The notes: generated from the sequence alone by a model not told the origin. DNA of 21,263 nt from Actinomycetota bacterium (GCA_009704425.1 WLEG01000005.1:1-21263), one strand, 5' to 3'. Positions 13,849-20,364 are shown, counted from the first letter of the stretch. A program made the numbers and translations.

Positions 13849-14702
13849 GCCGGAAGTGTACGGGCGAGCAAGGAATGACAGGCCACCGCGGCGGCCGCGG
13901 CGACGTTCAGGGAGTCGATTCCCGGGGCCATCGGAATGCGAACCGCGTGGTCGATGGCCGCCAGGGTCTCCGGGCTCAAGCCCTCGCGTTCGGAGCCCAG
14001 CACGATGGCCACCCGTGCCGACACGGGAAGCAGACGACCGACCTCGGCGATGTCCGCGGCGGAGGCGTGGGGAGTGAGCCCGCACACCACGAAGCCGTGG
14101 GCGCGCAGGAGCGGAACGATCGACGGAATGCCGTCGACGCGGGAGTGCCGCATGTGCAGTGCCGTTCCCATCGACACCCGCAGGGCGCGACGAGCGAGCG
14201 GATCGGCGCTGTTTCGATCGAGGACGAGGCCGTCGACACCGAAGGCGGCGGCGCTGCGCGCGATGGCACCGATGTTGGTGGGGTTGTCCACGTCCTCGGC
14301 GATCAGGAGGTGTCGCGAGGACGACACCAGGTCCTCGACCGCCATGACGGGAGGACGTTCGAACAGACCGATCACGTCGAGGGCCACACCGAGTCCGGTG
14401 AGCATGCGACGGGCCTCGGCGCGCGCGGCGAAGACCGGCACATGGTCGGGCATGGTGGTGGCCACCGCGGCGGGTGATTCGGCGTCGGTGAGAAGGGCCA
14501 CGGGTGCGCAGCCGGCCGCGACGGCCCGCTCGACGACCAGATCGCCCTCGGCCACGAAGTGTCCGGCGCTCACGCGTTCGAGGTCGGCCGGGGTCATCCC
14601 CTTGGCCATGCGGGCCGGAATGCGTCGCGGGCGAAGTTCTCGCTCGCGCAATCGGAACTGCTCGAGACGAGGATCGTCGGCCGAGTCGATCAGTAGTACC
14701 AC
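13845..14702 (-). CDS. TrmH/SpoU-family RNA 2'-O-methyltransferase
   Basis: The protein is 285 residues from a GTG at 14702. The N-terminal part (about 1-100) is the SpoU substrate-binding region, with a conserved FVAEGDLVVERA. The C-terminal knotted SPOUT domain shows the three family motifs: DNPTNIGAIARSAAAFGVDG, then VAIVLGSEREGLS, then IPMAPGIDSLNVAAAAAVA. These proteins methylate ribose 2'-OH in rRNA or tRNA using S-adenosylmethionine. Which RNA is targeted cannot be read from the sequence. The start lies inside menB, overlapping its end by 13 nt, because family resemblance (ADDPRLEQFR) begins right away; later Met codons would cut conserved sequence. The stop overlaps purU, so menB, this gene and purU look like one transcript. 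Confidence 0.93.
   Translation of the reverse strand: MVLLIDSADDPRLEQFRLRERELRPRRIPARMAKGMTPADLERVSAGHFVAEGDLVVERAVAAGCAPVALLTDAESPAAVATTMPDHVPVFAARAEARRMLTGLGVALDVIGLFERPPVMAVEDLVSSSRHLLIAEDVDNPTNIGAIARSAAAFGVDGLVLDRNSADPLARRALRVSMGTALHMRHSRVDGIPSIVPLLRAHGFVVCGLTPHASAADIAEVGRLLPVSARVAIVLGSEREGLSPETLAAIDHAVRIPMAPGIDSLNVAAAAAVACHSLLARTLPA
13855..13860 (-). promoter_or_regulatory. Candidate leaderless -10 element for purU
   Basis: On the minus strand TACACT is followed by TCCGGC and then the GTG start at 13848, the same TANNNT-N6-start layout seen at 11704 and 15670. It lies inside the last codons of the RNA methyltransferase gene, so chance is harder to exclude here. Confidence 0.35.
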
Positions 14703-15595
14703 GGATACGACGACCAGTCGGGGTCGCGCTTTTCGAGGAAGGACAGTCGACCCTCTTGTGCCTCGTCGGTCATGTACGCGAGTCGCGTGGCCTCGCCGGC
14801 GAAGACCTGCTGGCCCACCAGCCCGTCATCGATGAGGTTGAACGAGAACTTCAGCATGCGTTGCGCAGTGGGGCTCTTGCCGTTGATCTCGCGGGCCCAT
14901 TGGAGCGCGGTCGCCTCCAATTCCGCGTGATCGACGACGGCGTTCACCATGCCCATGCGGTGGGCGTCCTCGGCGGAGTACTCGCGTCCGAGGAAGAAGA
15001 TCTCGCGCGCGAACTTCTGGCCCACTTGTCGCGCGAGATACGCCGAACCGAAGCCGCCGTCGAAGCTGGCGACGTCGGCGTCGGTCTGCTTGAAGCGGGC
15101 GTGCTCGCGACTGGCCAGGGTGAGATCGGCGACCACGTGCAGGCTGTGTCCGCCGCCGGCGGCCCAGCCCGGGACGACACAGATGACGATCTTGGGCATG
15201 AAGCGGATGAGGCGCTGCACCTCGAGAATGTGGAGCCGACCGCTCTTGCCCGGATCGATGGACGCCGCGGTGTCGCCCTCGGCGTACTTGTAGCCGTCAC
15301 GTCCGCGGATTCGTTGGTCGCCGCCGCTGCAGAAGGCCCAACCACCGTCCTTGGGTGACGGGCCGTTGCCGGTGAGGATGACGCAGCCGACGTCGGTGGA
15401 CTGACGGGCGTGCTCGAGCGCGGTGTAGAGCTCGTCGACGGTGTGGGGCCGAAAAGCGTTGCGCACCTCGGGTCGATCGAACGCGATGCGCACCGTTCCT
15501 TGGTCCTTGGCACGGTGGTAGGTGATGTCGGTGAAGTCGAAACCCGGCACGGAGGTCCAGGCCGAGGGGTCGAAGATCTCGGAAACGGTTGCCAC
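14690..15595 (-). CDS. menB: 1,4-dihydroxy-2-naphthoyl-CoA synthase
   Basis: MenB cyclises o-succinylbenzoyl-CoA to 1,4-dihydroxy-2-naphthoyl-CoA in menaquinone synthesis. The product is 301 residues from the GTG at 15595. It matches the actinobacterial MenB closely: RPEVRNAFRPHTVDELY, GNGPSPKDGGWAFCSGGDQR, GWAAGGGHSLHVV and the catalytic segment KQTDADVASFDGG. The residues corresponding to Mycobacterium tuberculosis MenB Asp185, Ser190, Asp192 and Tyr287 are Asp172, Ser177, Asp179 and Tyr274, with a constant offset of 13. No Shine-Dalgarno is visible; GAGACT six bases plus a hexamer upstream is a weak leaderless -10. It is the first gene of the menB-trmH-purU run and diverges from an L,D-transpeptidase. 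No other men genes are in the window. Confidence 0.97.
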   Translation of the reverse strand: MATVSEIFDPSAWTSVPGFDFTDITYHRAKDQGTVRIAFDRPEVRNAFRPHTVDELYTALEHARQSTDVGCVILTGNGPSPKDGGWAFCSGGDQRIRGRDGYKYAEGDTAASIDPGKSGRLHILEVQRLIRFMPKIVICVVPGWAAGGGHSLHVVADLTLASREHARFKQTDADVASFDGGFGSAYLARQVGQKFAREIFFLGREYSAEDAHRMGMVNAVVDHAELEATALQWAREINGKSPTAQRMLKFSFNLIDDGLVGQQVFAGEATRLAYMTDEAQEGRLSFLEKRDPDWSSYPWYY

Positions 15596-15637
15596 GGGGG
15601 CAGTCTCGCAGGGGAAGCCGGGATTTGCGTCGTCCGT

Positions 15638-15665
15638 CCACCTGCCAACACATCGGGCAGGGTGG
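15638..15665. promoter_or_regulatory. Dyad in the menB/L,D-transpeptidase divergent gap
   Basis: CCACCTGCC (15638-15646) and GGCAGGGTGG (15656-15665) form an inverted repeat with a 9-nt spacer and one bulged G. It covers the -35 region of the TACCTT promoter at 15670, so it is a reasonable operator candidate. No binding protein can be named. Confidence 0.3.
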
Positions 15666-15669
15666 TCGG

Positions 15670-15675
15670 TACCTT
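15670..15675 (+). promoter_or_regulatory. -10 element of a probable leaderless promoter
   Basis: TACCTT is followed by exactly six bases and then GTG at 15682, itself followed directly by ATG. This favours GTG 15682 as the start and a transcript without a leader. No Shine-Dalgarno sequence is visible. Confidence 0.5.
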
Positions 15676-15681
15676 GGACCG

Positions 15682-16698
15682 GTGATGTTTTCCGGTCGAA
15701 CAACGGGCGCGACGGCTGTCGTCGTGTGCGCGAGCCTGCTGACGGCGTGCGGTGGCAACGCGGTCGAGGGTTCGACCGTGCCGGCCGTGTCGTCCACCGC
15801 GGTGGCCTCGACCACCAGTTCGACGACCACCACCTCGACCACGACGACCACGATGGCTCCGACCACGACGTCGACGACCTCGACCACGACCGCGTCTCCG
15901 GCGCCCGAGGTGTCGGTCCTGCCGGCTGCGTTGCCGGCCGTCGGAAGTCGAAACGGGATGGCCACGGCGTTGGTTCAACAGCGTCTCCTGGAGTTGGGGT
16001 TTTGGCTGTACGCCGTCGACGGCGAGTACGGATCCACCACGAAGCAGGCGGTGATGGCCTTCCAGAAGTGGACCGCGCTCGAGCCGTCGGGTTCGGTGGA
16101 TCAGGCGACCGCGAACGCGCTGACGATGGCGACCGCTCGTCCGGTGGGGCAGAGCACGGGGCCGGGCGTGGTGGTGGAAATCGACAAGACCAAGCAGGTG
16201 ATGCTCATCACCTCGGGCGGCAAGCTGGTGTGGGCGATCAACATCTCGACGGGGAGCGGTCAGTACTACCTCGAGAAGAACCAGAAGGATCCCACGAAGT
16301 GGGAAACCGGGCGTTCGCTGACTCACTCGGGCCGCTTCAAGATCCAACGCGAACGGGCCGACGGCTGGTGGGACGGAGACCTGGGCAAGATCTACCGTCC
16401 GAAGTACTTCAACGGTGGAATCGCCATCCATGGATCGAAGTCGATTCCGAACTACCCGGCATCGCATGGGTGCGTGCGCGTGAGCGTGGCGGCGATGGAC
16501 ATGATCTGGGCGTCGGGGCTGATTCCGCTCAAGACCGCGGTGTGGGTGTACGGCGAGGACGTCGAAGCGGAAGGTGAGCCGCCGGTGATTCCGACGACGA
16601 CCACGACGATGGTGCCGGCGACGACGTTGTCGCCCATGGTGACGTCGCCCGTGGTGACGTCGCCCCCCGACACCACAACCACCCTGCCCAATACCTAA
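15682..16698 (+). CDS. Lipoprotein L,D-transpeptidase (YkuD) with peptidoglycan-binding domain
   Basis: L,D-transpeptidases form 3-3 peptide crosslinks in peptidoglycan outside the membrane. The N-terminus is a lipoprotein signal with lipobox LLTAC (Cys22 counting from the ATG at 15685). A long Thr/Ser-rich linker follows (about 38-75), then a peptidoglycan-binding-1 domain (about 80-145, with LVQQRLLELGFW and DGEYGSTTKQAVMAFQ). The YkuD catalytic domain has His249-Gly250 and Ser260-His-Gly-Cys263-Val-Arg. The C-terminus is another Thr/Pro-rich tail with 15-bp tandem repeats. The last four codons (Pro-Asn-Thr-stop) lie inside the left arm of the 39-bp inverted repeat, so the present end may have been set by that element. 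It is divergent from menB. ATG 15685 is the alternative start. Confidence 0.93.
   Translation: MMFSGRTTGATAVVVCASLLTACGGNAVEGSTVPAVSSTAVASTTSSTTTTSTTTTTMAPTTTSTTSTTTASPAPEVSVLPAALPAVGSRNGMATALVQQRLLELGFWLYAVDGEYGSTTKQAVMAFQKWTALEPSGSVDQATANALTMATARPVGQSTGPGVVVEIDKTKQVMLITSGGKLVWAINISTGSGQYYLEKNQKDPTKWETGRSLTHSGRFKIQRERADGWWDGDLGKIYRPKYFNGGIAIHGSKSIPNYPASHGCVRVSVAAMDMIWASGLIPLKTAVWVYGEDVEAEGEPPVIPTTTTTMVPATTLSPMVTSPVVTSPPDTTTTLPNT
16630..16665 (+). repeat. 15-bp tandem repeat in the L,D-transpeptidase tail
   Basis: The unit TCGCCC(A/G)TGGTGACG occurs at 16630-16644 and 16645-16659, followed by TCGCCC. It encodes a repeated S-P-(M/V)-V-T peptide in the Thr/Pro-rich tail. Confidence 0.7.
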
Positions 16699-16771
16699 AT
16701 GCGACAATTTGTCGCTTTGTGTACATTGCCCGTGTACACAAAGCGACAAATTGTCGCATTTAGGTATTGGG
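16687..16771. repeat. Perfect 39-bp inverted repeat, 7-nt spacer
   Basis: The left arm is 16687-16725 and the right arm 16733-16771. All 39 positions pair without mismatch around TTGCCCG. The arms begin CCCAATACCTAAATG and reach GTGTACA at the centre. By count the arm has 16 G/C of 39 (41%), well below the flanking genes. Each arm holds a smaller palindrome: GCGACAATTTGTCGC at 16701-16715 and GCGACAAATTGTCGC at 16743-16757. The left arm contains the upstream stop codon; the right arm ends 7 nt before the downstream ATG. There is no T-tract, and I find no flanking target-site duplication. It could be a small non-autonomous mobile element, a bidirectional termination structure, or a multi-site operator. 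Confidence 0.97.
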
Positions 16772-16778
16772 GTGGGGG

Positions 16779-17603
16779 ATGGGCGGAAACATCAGGTACG
16801 AGCGGATCCATGTTCCGACTTCAGGTTCCGGTCCGACGGCAGGCTCGACTCCTGCCATCGGCGTCATCACCATCGACCGTCCCGAGAAGCGCAACGCCAT
16901 GACGTTCGCCGTCCTGTTCGAATTCATCGAGGCGGTCCGCGAGGCCGGTAACGACGACTCCACGGCCGCCCTCATCGTCACCGGGGTTCCGGGCGCCTTC
17001 TGCGCCGGCACCGATCTGGCGGACCTGTCCACCATCCCCGGTGAGCAGCGCGGTTTGCGCGGTTCAGCAGAGGAGACCGACAAGTGGTGGCCCTTGGTCG
17101 AGTGTCGCAAACCCACGATCTGCGCCATCGATGGCCCCGCGGTGGGCATGGGAGCCGAGTTCACGTCCCAATGCGATCTACGTATCGCCTCCACCAACGC
17201 TCGCTTCGCGTGGAATTTCGTTCATCGCGGTCTGGTGCCCGACACCGGCGCCGGCACCTGGTTGTTGCCGCGCATCATCGGTCTGCAGAACGCCCTGCGG
17301 CTCACGTACACCGGTGACATGATCGACGCCGACGAGGCGCTTCGACTGGGGTACGTGCTCGACGTCGTTCGGCCCGATGAGTTGATGGATCGAGCGATCG
17401 CCCTCGCCGGCCGAATCGCGCAAGGATCTCCGCACAGTCACCGCCTCATCAAGAGTCTCACCTACGAGGGATTGACGGCCACGGTTCCCGAGCACATGGA
17501 ACGCCACACCGCGGCAATGTCGGCCAGTTTCAAGAGCGCGGATCATCGCGAGGGAGTCGCCGCGTTCCTCGAACGACGTCCGGCACGTTTCACCGGACGT
17601 TAA
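16779..17603 (+). CDS. Enoyl-CoA hydratase/isomerase family protein
   Basis: The protein is 274 residues with crotonase hallmarks: GVITIDRPEKRNAMT, the oxyanion segment GAFCAGTDLADL, and GPAVGMGAEFTSQCDLRIA. The position matching rat hydratase Glu144 is kept (Glu127), but the Glu164 position is Phe147; Asp155 stands in RGLVPD. One catalytic acid is therefore present and a hydratase, isomerase or related acyl-CoA reaction is possible. A G-rich run (GGTGGGGG) abuts the ATG at 16779 with almost no spacing, which is unusual. The 39-bp inverted repeat ends 7 nt upstream, so a stable hairpin would form just before the ribosome binding region in any read-through transcript. The next gene, surE, starts 56 nt downstream. 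Confidence 0.9.
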   Translation: MGGNIRYERIHVPTSGSGPTAGSTPAIGVITIDRPEKRNAMTFAVLFEFIEAVREAGNDDSTAALIVTGVPGAFCAGTDLADLSTIPGEQRGLRGSAEETDKWWPLVECRKPTICAIDGPAVGMGAEFTSQCDLRIASTNARFAWNFVHRGLVPDTGAGTWLLPRIIGLQNALRLTYTGDMIDADEALRLGYVLDVVRPDELMDRAIALAGRIAQGSPHSHRLIKSLTYEGLTATVPEHMERHTAAMSASFKSADHREGVAAFLERRPARFTGR

Positions 17604-17659
17604 GGACGCGGACATGTCTTGATGCCGTCGGAGCGTCCGTCATCGGCAACGATGGTCCC

Positions 17660-18490
17660 ATGCGCATTCTCCTGACCAACGACGACGGTATCGACTCCGT
17701 CGGATTGCACGTGCTGGCTCGCGCCATGCGACCCTTCGGAGACGTGGTGATCGCGGCTCCCGACCGCGAGTTCTCCGGAGCCGGTGCCGCACTCGGTGCG
17801 CTTCACCTGATGCAGCCCGAGGTTCACCGGGTGCACGTCGACGGAATCGCCGAAGCCTGGTCCGTCACCGGGCCACCGGCGTTGTGCGTGATGTTCTCAC
17901 GACTCGGGGCCTTCGGGGAACCCTTCGATCTCGTCGTGTCGGGGATCAATCCGGGCGCGAACGTGGGACGTTCCGTGTATCACTCGGGGACCGTCGGTGC
18001 CGCTCTCACCGCGCGCAACGGTCGGATCTCCGGAATCGCGGTCAGCCAAGCGGTGGCCGGTTTCGGTGTCGAGGGCCAGGGCTGGGACGAGATGCTCGTG
18101 GGACAGAAGTGGGAGAGTGCCGCGACGGTCGCCGCGGCGTTCGTCGACGGCTTCATCCGCAACATGCCCGTCGAGCCCGTGGTGGTGAACATCAACGTTC
18201 CGAACAAGGACGTCGCCGACATCAAGGGGTGGAAGACCGCGCGCCTCGGTCACGAACCTCCGCGCCGCATGAGCACGGCTCGTCTCGAACCCAAGGTGGG
18301 CCACGAGGGAACCTTCCACGTGCGCATGGCGTGGGGTGAAGCGGCCGAGCTTCCGATCGACACCGACGGTGGAATGGTGGAGAACGACTTCGTGTCGGTG
18401 AGCTATCTGGGGCCGATCCTCAACATCGAACGTGCCGACGTGGCCGACGCGGAGCGGACCCTGACGAAACTGATCGACGACGCGCGATGA
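17660..18490 (+). CDS. surE: 5'/3'-nucleotidase SurE
   Basis: SurE is a metal-dependent nucleotidase acting on nucleoside 5'- and 3'-monophosphates, linked to stationary-phase survival. The product is 276 residues. The N-terminal MRILLTNDDGIDSVGL is diagnostic, with metal ligands Asp8, Asp9, Ser39 (EFSGAGAA) and Asn97 (SGINPGANVG). These four match the expected ligand set. The block VYHSGTVGAALTA is also conserved. The ATG at 17660 begins the conserved sequence. No Shine-Dalgarno is clear; AACGAT six bases upstream is a poor -10 match. Its stop lies in a 16-nt gap shared with the convergent L,D-transpeptidase gene. Confidence 0.96.
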   Translation: MRILLTNDDGIDSVGLHVLARAMRPFGDVVIAAPDREFSGAGAALGALHLMQPEVHRVHVDGIAEAWSVTGPPALCVMFSRLGAFGEPFDLVVSGINPGANVGRSVYHSGTVGAALTARNGRISGIAVSQAVAGFGVEGQGWDEMLVGQKWESAATVAAAFVDGFIRNMPVEPVVVNINVPNKDVADIKGWKTARLGHEPPRRMSTARLEPKVGHEGTFHVRMAWGEAAELPIDTDGGMVENDFVSVSYLGPILNIERADVADAERTLTKLIDDAR

Positions 18491-18512
18491 TCAGATGACG
18501 CGCTGATCAGAT
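18488..18512. repeat. Direct repeat TGATCAGAT spanning two convergent stops
   Basis: TGATCAGAT occurs at 18488-18496 and 18504-18512, a 16-nt period. The first copy contains the surE stop and the second contains the stop of the opposite-strand gene. The core TGATCA is a palindrome. Confidence 0.6.
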
Positions 18513-19517
18513 CACGACGACGGGGGTGCCCACCTGGGCGAAGTCCCATATGAAGTCCGCGTCGAGGTTTGCCTGACGCTGACATCCACCCGACAGTCTC
18601 TGGCCGAGTTCGGCCTCGGTCTGATACGGCGAGTTGTCCTCGACGTGGATGGGGAGCGCGTGGAATCCGATGGCGCCGATGTCGGTCTTCAGCCACCGCA
18701 CCATCTTGTAGAGGTAGGCCTTGCCATTCCACGCCGTGGACACGTCCGATCGGCTGTACACCTTGTGCGTGCCGGGGGTTTCGTTGTTGTACTTGCTGCC
18801 CGACACCAGCCAGGAGCGGATCACCACGTTGTTCTCGTCGACGGCCCACACACGTTGTCCGGCTCGCTCGAAGACCAGGCGACGACCGGTTCCCGAATTG
18901 GGGGGCAGGGGCGGAGCGTCGGGACCACTGGTGGCCACGCTCGACAAGGGATAGCCGAGCAGGTCGACCGCTCCGGGGGCCGGGGGAGGCGTGCGCACCA
19001 CCAACGACATCTCGTCGGGCCAGATGCCCAAGGACAACGCCGTCTCGCGACCGGTGAGCCCGTCGACGAAGAGGTTGCGCTCGGTCTGGAGCTTCTCGAC
19101 GGCGACCGCGGTGGCGTTGTCATAGACACCGGACGGGGTTCCCGACATGTATCCGGCCTCGATCAGGGAACGCTGCAAGCAGACGACGTCGTCGCCAGAG
19201 TCGCCGCCCCCGAGGGATCGCGCGCGCAGCGTGCACGGTTCGTCGGCGGTGGGGTCGGTGCCGGCCAGGTCGGGGAGGACGGCGGTGTCGATCGGAGCGG
19301 CGACGGTGGTGGACGAGTCGGTCGGGACGATGTCGGTGGTCGGAGTGGTGACCGAAGGTTGGGTCGTGGAACCGCTGTAGATCTCGGCCGCCGACGAGCC
19401 GGCGTTGTCGGAACCCAGCACGGCAACCAACAGGCACGCCGCGACCACGGTACCAATGCCGGCGAAGATGAAGGTGCGGTGGGGGACGTTGTTCATGGCG
19501 TTCGGGGCGGCTTCCAC
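18507..19517 (-). CDS. Membrane-anchored L,D-transpeptidase with peptidoglycan-binding domain
   Basis: I favour the GTG at 19517 (336 residues) because a G-rich stretch lies upstream; ATG 19496 is the alternative. A hydrophobic segment at about 15-35 is a signal anchor. It contains VAAC, but the residues after the Cys stay hydrophobic, so a lipoprotein is less likely. A Thr/Ser/Pro-rich linker follows, then a peptidoglycan-binding-1 domain (about 100-165, VVCLQRSLIEAGYMSG, GVYDNATAVAVEKLQ). The C-terminal YkuD domain has GFHALPIH (His286/His291) and Ser309-Gly-Gly-Cys312-Gln-Arg. The common SHGC is thus SGGC, but the catalytic Cys and following Arg are kept. It should make 3-3 crosslinks or attach proteins to the wall. 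It converges with surE and lies downstream of tetR on the same strand. Confidence 0.9.
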   Translation of the reverse strand: MEAAPNAMNNVPHRTFIFAGIGTVVAACLLVAVLGSDNAGSSAAEIYSGSTTQPSVTTPTTDIVPTDSSTTVAAPIDTAVLPDLAGTDPTADEPCTLRARSLGGGDSGDDVVCLQRSLIEAGYMSGTPSGVYDNATAVAVEKLQTERNLFVDGLTGRETALSLGIWPDEMSLVVRTPPPAPGAVDLLGYPLSSVATSGPDAPPLPPNSGTGRRLVFERAGQRVWAVDENNVVIRSWLVSGSKYNNETPGTHKVYSRSDVSTAWNGKAYLYKMVRWLKTDIGAIGFHALPIHVEDNSPYQTEAELGQRLSGGCQRQANLDADFIWDFAQVGTPVVVI

Positions 19518-19528
19518 TCCGCCCCGTC

Positions 19529-19558
19529 AGATTACAGAAGTGCTCCCACGCGTGTCGG
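19529..19558 (-). promoter_or_regulatory. Candidate promoter of the second L,D-transpeptidase
   Basis: On the minus strand CCGACA (19553-19558) and TAATCT (19529-19534) are spaced by 18 nt, a fair -35/-10 pair. The -10 lies 11 nt before the GTG start, so the leader would be very short. Confidence 0.4.
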
Positions 19559-19570
19559 GCACGCGCCCGA
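19555..19570 (-). terminator. Possible hairpin terminator after tetR
   Basis: TCGGGC-ACGC-GCCCGA is a 6-bp GC-rich stem with a 4-nt loop, about 30 nt past the tetR stop on the minus strand. No T-run follows. It overlaps the candidate -35 of the next gene. Confidence 0.3.
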
Positions 19571-19599
19571 TGAGGACGTGCTCTTTGTCTCGGCAGCCG

Positions 19600-20223
19600 T
19601 CAGGTTCCGGGGGCGCGCAAGGCGTTGACGACGCGTTCCATCAGATGGATCCAGTCACCATCGGCGGGCAACAGATCCGGCGCCAGATCCACCGACGCCA
19701 GGCCCACGGTGGTGGACTGGATCATCACGGCGACGCTGTACGCGTCGACGTCGGAGCGGATGATGCCCATCTCCTGCGTGGAGCGGATGACGGAGGTCAA
19801 CTGCGCGAGCAACTTGCGCTGCACGTCGGCCACTTGCTTGGCCAGGATCGGGTCGTCGAGGGCGGCGGCCAGCACCTGCACGCGCTCCCGTCGGGCCAAC
19901 ACCCGCTCGGAGTCGCTCACGCGGACGGTGATCTCGGCCAAGAGGTCGAGGGGGTCGCCCACCACCAGACCCTTCTGGATGATGTCCTCGGCGGCGTCGG
20001 TCAACTGTCGCATCTTGCGGATGTATCGCTCGGACAGTGCGGCGTTGATCAGGGCCCGTCGATTCTTGAAGAACCAGTAGAGCGAACCCGTGGTCATCCC
20101 GGCGTGTTCGACGATGTCTCGCAAACGGGCCCCGTCGATTCCGTCCCGATCGATGATCGCCAAAGCACTGTCGATCAAGCGACCACGAATCTGACTGTCC
20201 GTGTTTTCCAAGCCTCGTGTCAT
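19600..20223 (-). CDS. TetR-family transcriptional regulator
   Basis: The ATG at 20223 is preceded on the minus strand by GGAG at good spacing and gives 207 residues, the normal TetR length. The N-terminal helix-turn-helix covers about 34-53 (LRDIVEHAGMTTGSLYWFFK), the classic TetR pattern with Tyr49 and Lys53. The C-terminal two-thirds is a helical ligand-binding and dimerisation domain with no recognisable ligand signature. It is divergent from an SDR gene across a 158-nt gap, so it may repress that gene and itself. A TAACGT -10 lies about 28 nt upstream of the start. Confidence 0.93.
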   Translation of the reverse strand: MTRGLENTDSQIRGRLIDSALAIIDRDGIDGARLRDIVEHAGMTTGSLYWFFKNRRALINAALSERYIRKMRQLTDAAEDIIQKGLVVGDPLDLLAEITVRVSDSERVLARRERVQVLAAALDDPILAKQVADVQRKLLAQLTSVIRSTQEMGIIRSDVDAYSVAVMIQSTTVGLASVDLAPDLLPADGDWIHLMERVVNALRAPGT

Positions 20224-20251
20224 TGCGCGTCTCCGACGTCGGGTGAAGGGA

Positions 20252-20257
20252 ACGTTA
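20252..20257 (-). promoter_or_regulatory. Candidate -10 element for tetR
   Basis: On the minus strand TAACGT fits TANNNT; a TTGCTC with a 19-nt spacer (20277-20282) is a weak -35. The leader would hold the GGAG ribosome binding site. Confidence 0.35.
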
Positions 20258-20279
20258 GTCTCCGGACACATCGGGTGAG

Positions 20280-20311
20280 CAACGGACCGGGTCGGCAACG
20301 GACCGGGCGGG
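20280..20311 (+). repeat. 16-bp tandem duplication upstream of tetR
   Basis: CAACGGACCGGGTCGG (20280-20295) is followed directly by CAACGGACCGGGCGGG (20296-20311). They share the first twelve bases and most of the rest. It lies in the tetR/SDR divergent gap, just upstream of the tetR promoter. Confidence 0.75.
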
Positions 20312-20321
20312 CATCTGATCG

Positions 20322-20364
20322 GCGAACGACGAACCGGGCGAACGACGAACCGGGCGAACAACGG
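20322..20364 (+). repeat. 16-bp tandem repeat, about 2.7 copies, upstream of the SDR
   Basis: GCGAACGACGAACCGG occurs exactly at 20322-20337 and 20338-20353, followed by a partial GCGAACAACGG at 20354-20364. Together with the duplication at 20280-20311, about half of the 158-nt gap is repeated sequence of the same 16-bp unit length. Confidence 0.85.

Noticed and set aside
16687..16771. Classic intrinsic terminator
   Set aside because: The stem is far longer than usual terminators and no T-run follows on either strand. A role in termination is still possible but is not shown by the sequence.
16529..16902. Mirror-image short frames on both strands beginning MRQFVALCT within the inverted repeat
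   Set aside because: Both strands encode the same start only because the sequence is palindromic. The frames continue into the known genes out of frame and have no ribosome binding site.
17604..17659. GGACGC (17604) and GCGTCC (17633) as a hairpin between the hydratase gene and surE
   Set aside because: Only six pairs with a 23-nt loop, which is easily expected by chance at this base composition.
20280..20364. CRISPR-like array
   Set aside because: The units are 16 bp, directly abutting and without spacers, and no cas gene is present. These are plain tandem duplications.
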